Shown here: positions 59,201-60,741 of the stretch, in pieces | How the letters are laid out: the number at the start of each line of letters is the position of its first letter | Position numbering within the stretch: position 1 is the stretch's first letter | DNA from: Bacteroidales bacterium UBA1216 | GTDB taxonomy: Bacteria; Bacteroidota; Bacteroidia; Bacteroidales; Paludibacteraceae | Assembly (NCBI GenBank): GCA_002309255.1 | Contig: DBXI01000013.1 | Span: 2,989-63,729, forward strand | Length of the DNA: 60,741 nucleotides | Direction of reading: 5' to 3' | Program-made: the position numbers and the translations under genes | The notes under the pieces: generated by a model | Told to the model about the DNA's origin: nothing | The model's input: the letters and a program-made list of their open reading frames with translations, nothing else | The model's database searches: none

Positions 59201-59204
59201 CGAT

Positions 59205-59921
59205 ATGAATACGAATAGCAATACCTATACAATAGTATATGCTACGGTAGTAGTGATTATCGTAGCTGTGATGCTGGCGCTGGTGAGCCAGGTGCTCGGT
59301 CCGCGTCAGCAGGCTAACGTGGAGCTTGACCAGCAGAAGCAGATCCTCGGCGCACTGAAGCAGGATATCAGCAATTGCGCTGACCCCGCTGCGCTGTTCT
59401 TCTCGCTCGTTAAGGACACGCTCGACGTCAACGGTCATCCCGTATATGTGGCTGAGGTGGAAGGCGAACCCAAGTTCGTGCTCAAGCTCAAGGGTGCCGG
59501 CCTCTGGGGCGGTATCGGCGGTTATCTGGCGCTGAACAAGGACAAGAACACTATCTACGGTGCCAACTTCAACCACGAAAGTGAGACTCCGGGTCTGGGT
59601 GCGCTCATCGTTGAGCTGCCCTTCCGTCAGCAGTTCGAGGGCAAGCATATCCGCAACGCCGAAGGCGAGATCGTCAGCGTAGCCGTGCTCAAAGCCGGTA
59701 CCACCGCTGAAGGTCAGGAGCAGGTGGACGCACTATCCGGTGCCACCATCACCTCTACCGGTGTCAGCGACATGCTCAAAGCCAACTTGGCTGAGTATGC
59801 TGAATTCCTGAATAATGTTAAACCATGCTGCGGTCATTGCAAGAAGCACGATGAGGGCAAATGCTGCCAACACGAGGCTGAACAAGCAGAAGCAACCGAA
59901 GCACAAATAGTAACCGAATAA
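59205..59921 (+). CDS. nqrC: Na+-translocating NADH:quinone reductase subunit C, with Cys/His-rich tail
   Basis: 238 residues. One N-terminal helix (TIVYATVVVIIVAVMLALVS) anchors the FMN domain. The covalent flavin site is DALSGATITSTGVSDML with Thr181. NqrC passes electrons from the 2Fe-2S centres to NqrB. The core ends near residue 203. After it come about 30 residues with six Cys and four His (CCGHCKKHDEGKCCQH, 208-223) and an acidic end. This resembles a metal-binding motif and is not part of the family I know; a metal sensor, storage arm or insertion device is possible (inference). Confidence 0.95.
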   Translation: MNTNSNTYTIVYATVVVIIVAVMLALVSQVLGPRQQANVELDQQKQILGALKQDISNCADPAALFFSLVKDTLDVNGHPVYVAEVEGEPKFVLKLKGAGLWGGIGGYLALNKDKNTIYGANFNHESETPGLGALIVELPFRQQFEGKHIRNAEGEIVSVAVLKAGTTAEGQEQVDALSGATITSTGVSDMLKANLAEYAEFLNNVKPCCGHCKKHDEGKCCQHEAEQAEATEAQIVTE

Positions 59922-59922
59922 T

Positions 59923-60552
59923 ATGGCACTTTCTCAGAAAACGAAAGAGACCTTGTTAGGTCCGTTGAATGCCAACAACCCTGTGGTTGTACAGGTGTTG
60001 GGTATATGTTCGGCGCTCGCTGTGACGGTTCAGCTCAAGCCCGCACTGGTGATGGGCGTGGCTGTAACGATCATCGTGGCTATGTCGAACGTTATTATCT
60101 CGTTGCTCCGCAATACGATACCTATGCGTATCCGTATTATCGTGCAACTGGTAGTGGTAGCCGCACTGGTTACACTCGTCAGCGAGGTGCTCAAGGCCTT
60201 CGCGTACGATGTGGCCATGCAGCTGTCGGTTTATATTGGTCTGATCATCACGAACTGTATCCTGATGGGTCGTCTGGAGGCTTTTGCCATGACCAACAAA
60301 CCTTGGGATTCGTTCCTTGACGGTCTGGGTAGCGGTCTGGGCTACGCGTGGATTCTGATTGCCGTGGCGTTCGTTCGCGAACTGTTCGGCGCAGGCACTC
60401 TGCTCGGCTTCCGCATCATCCCCGAGAGCTGGTATGTAGCCAACGGCGGCTTCTACGAGAACTGCGGTATGATGATGATGCCCGCTATGGCACTCATCCT
60501 CGTAGGTTGTATCATCTGGGCACACCGCTCGTTAAATAAGGAGGAGAAGTAA
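59923..60552 (+). CDS. nqrD: Na+-translocating NADH:quinone reductase subunit D
   Basis: 209 residues with about six membrane helices. It is an integral subunit that with NqrE forms the Na+ channel half and shares an iron-sulfur centre. NPVVVQVLGICSALAVTVQL (about 19-38) and YIGLIITNCILMGRLEAFAM (about 105-124, with the conserved Cys) are typical. It starts one base after nqrC and is followed by nqrE with one base between. Length is normal. Confidence 0.97.
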   Translation: MALSQKTKETLLGPLNANNPVVVQVLGICSALAVTVQLKPALVMGVAVTIIVAMSNVIISLLRNTIPMRIRIIVQLVVVAALVTLVSEVLKAFAYDVAMQLSVYIGLIITNCILMGRLEAFAMTNKPWDSFLDGLGSGLGYAWILIAVAFVRELFGAGTLLGFRIIPESWYVANGGFYENCGMMMMPAMALILVGCIIWAHRSLNKEEK

Positions 60553-60553
60553 T

Positions 60554-60741
60554 ATGGAACATGCATTGAGTCTCTTTGTCCGTTCGATTTTCGCGGACAA
60601 TATGATTTTCGCTTTCTTCCTGGGTATGTGTTCATACCTGGCTGTAAGTAAAACAGTGAAAACTTCTCTCGGTCTGGGCGTGGCAGTTACGTTCGTACTG
60701 CTCATCACCCTGCCCGTCAACTACCTGCTCCAGGTATATGT
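60554..60741 (+). CDS. nqrE: Na+-translocating NADH:quinone reductase subunit E (5' part)
   Basis: The first 62 codons are in the window, starting MEHALSLFVRSIFADNMIF. FFLGMCSYLAVSKTVK contains the conserved Cys of NqrE (residue 26), which pairs with NqrD to hold an iron-sulfur centre. It is truncated by the window end, not by mutation. It lies one base after nqrD. Confidence 0.95.
   Translation, partial: MEHALSLFVRSIFADNMIFAFFLGMCSYLAVSKTVKTSLGLGVAVTFVLLITLPVNYLLQVY

Noticed and set aside
58016..59221. A 401-codon open frame on the minus strand
   Set aside because: It lies opposite nqrB, which is conserved; the translated product is hydrophilic and unlike any known protein.

Overview
The window is chromosomal DNA from a member of the Bacteroidota, most likely order Bacteroidales. 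The promoters I can recognise have the Bacteroidota form (TTTG, 20 nt, then TAnnTTTG). Gene starts show little Shine-Dalgarno sequence. The gene content is also typical: a DUF4292/EnvC-like pair, DUF1573, a TonB-receptor-like protein with a DUF5689 lipoprotein, a single-chain GcvP, BspA-type surface proteins and an nqr operon. The tRNA-Pro gene does not encode its CCA end. I see no phage, insertion sequence, integrase or CRISPR array, so this is core chromosome with a few surface-protein genes.

Layout. (1) 1-347, minus strand: a tRNA transcript (tRNA-Pro and the start of a second tRNA) with its own promoter. (2) 435-16538, plus strand: flavodoxin-family protein, short diacylglycerol-kinase-like protein, TPR protein, DUF4292 lipoprotein, EnvC-like protein, FKBP lipoprotein, Rieske-like lipoprotein, rimM, TrmH-family methyltransferase, U32 protein, pectinesterase-like secreted protein, mfd and kdsB. 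(3) 16525-34114, minus strand: HAD phosphatase, GH3-family protein, a 1634-residue surface protein, a Kef-type antiporter with a small ribbon-helix-helix protein, an outer-membrane-like protein, YitT / DUF975 / YitT, gcvP and a Na/Pi cotransporter. (4) 34115-34721: a gene-free divergent control region. (5) 34722-48090, plus strand: Rel, DUF1573, meaB, dnaB, asnS, TonB-receptor-like protein, DUF5689 lipoprotein, CvpA and an unknown protein. (6) 48131-48160: a shared terminator hairpin. (7) 48183-56377, minus strand: aminotransferase, M3 peptidase, FHS-type sugar transporter, DPP-IV-like S9 peptidase and a secreted protein. (8) 56502-end, plus strand: nqrA, B, C, D and the start of E.

How the genes fit together. 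Several groups are cell-envelope units (TPR, DUF4292 and EnvC; the receptor with DUF5689; M3 peptidase, sugar transporter and DPP-IV peptidase). Others are housekeeping (RimM and TrmH in RNA maturation, Mfd, KdsB for lipid A core sugar, DnaB, AsnS). The nqr operon encodes the Na+-pumping NADH:quinone oxidoreductase. The Na/Pi cotransporter, and possibly the antiporter, would draw on the resulting ion gradients.

The most unusual content is not in the genes. Two repeat systems stand out. First, degenerate tandem arrays of 7- or 8-bp units start at or straddle the stop codons of about a dozen genes, and related arrays lie in frame inside mfd, the U32 gene and the S9 peptidase gene. Second, a roughly 105-nt nested hairpin fills three separate intergenic gaps, beginning at the TAA stop of the upstream gene. 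Its arms differ between copies but stay complementary, including a C-G to G-C swap in the central stem. Protein-level oddities are a Rieske-like lipoprotein whose last ligand is Cys instead of His, a pectinesterase-fold protein without catalytic residues, an EnvC-like protein without zinc ligands, and an NqrC with a Cys/His-rich tail.
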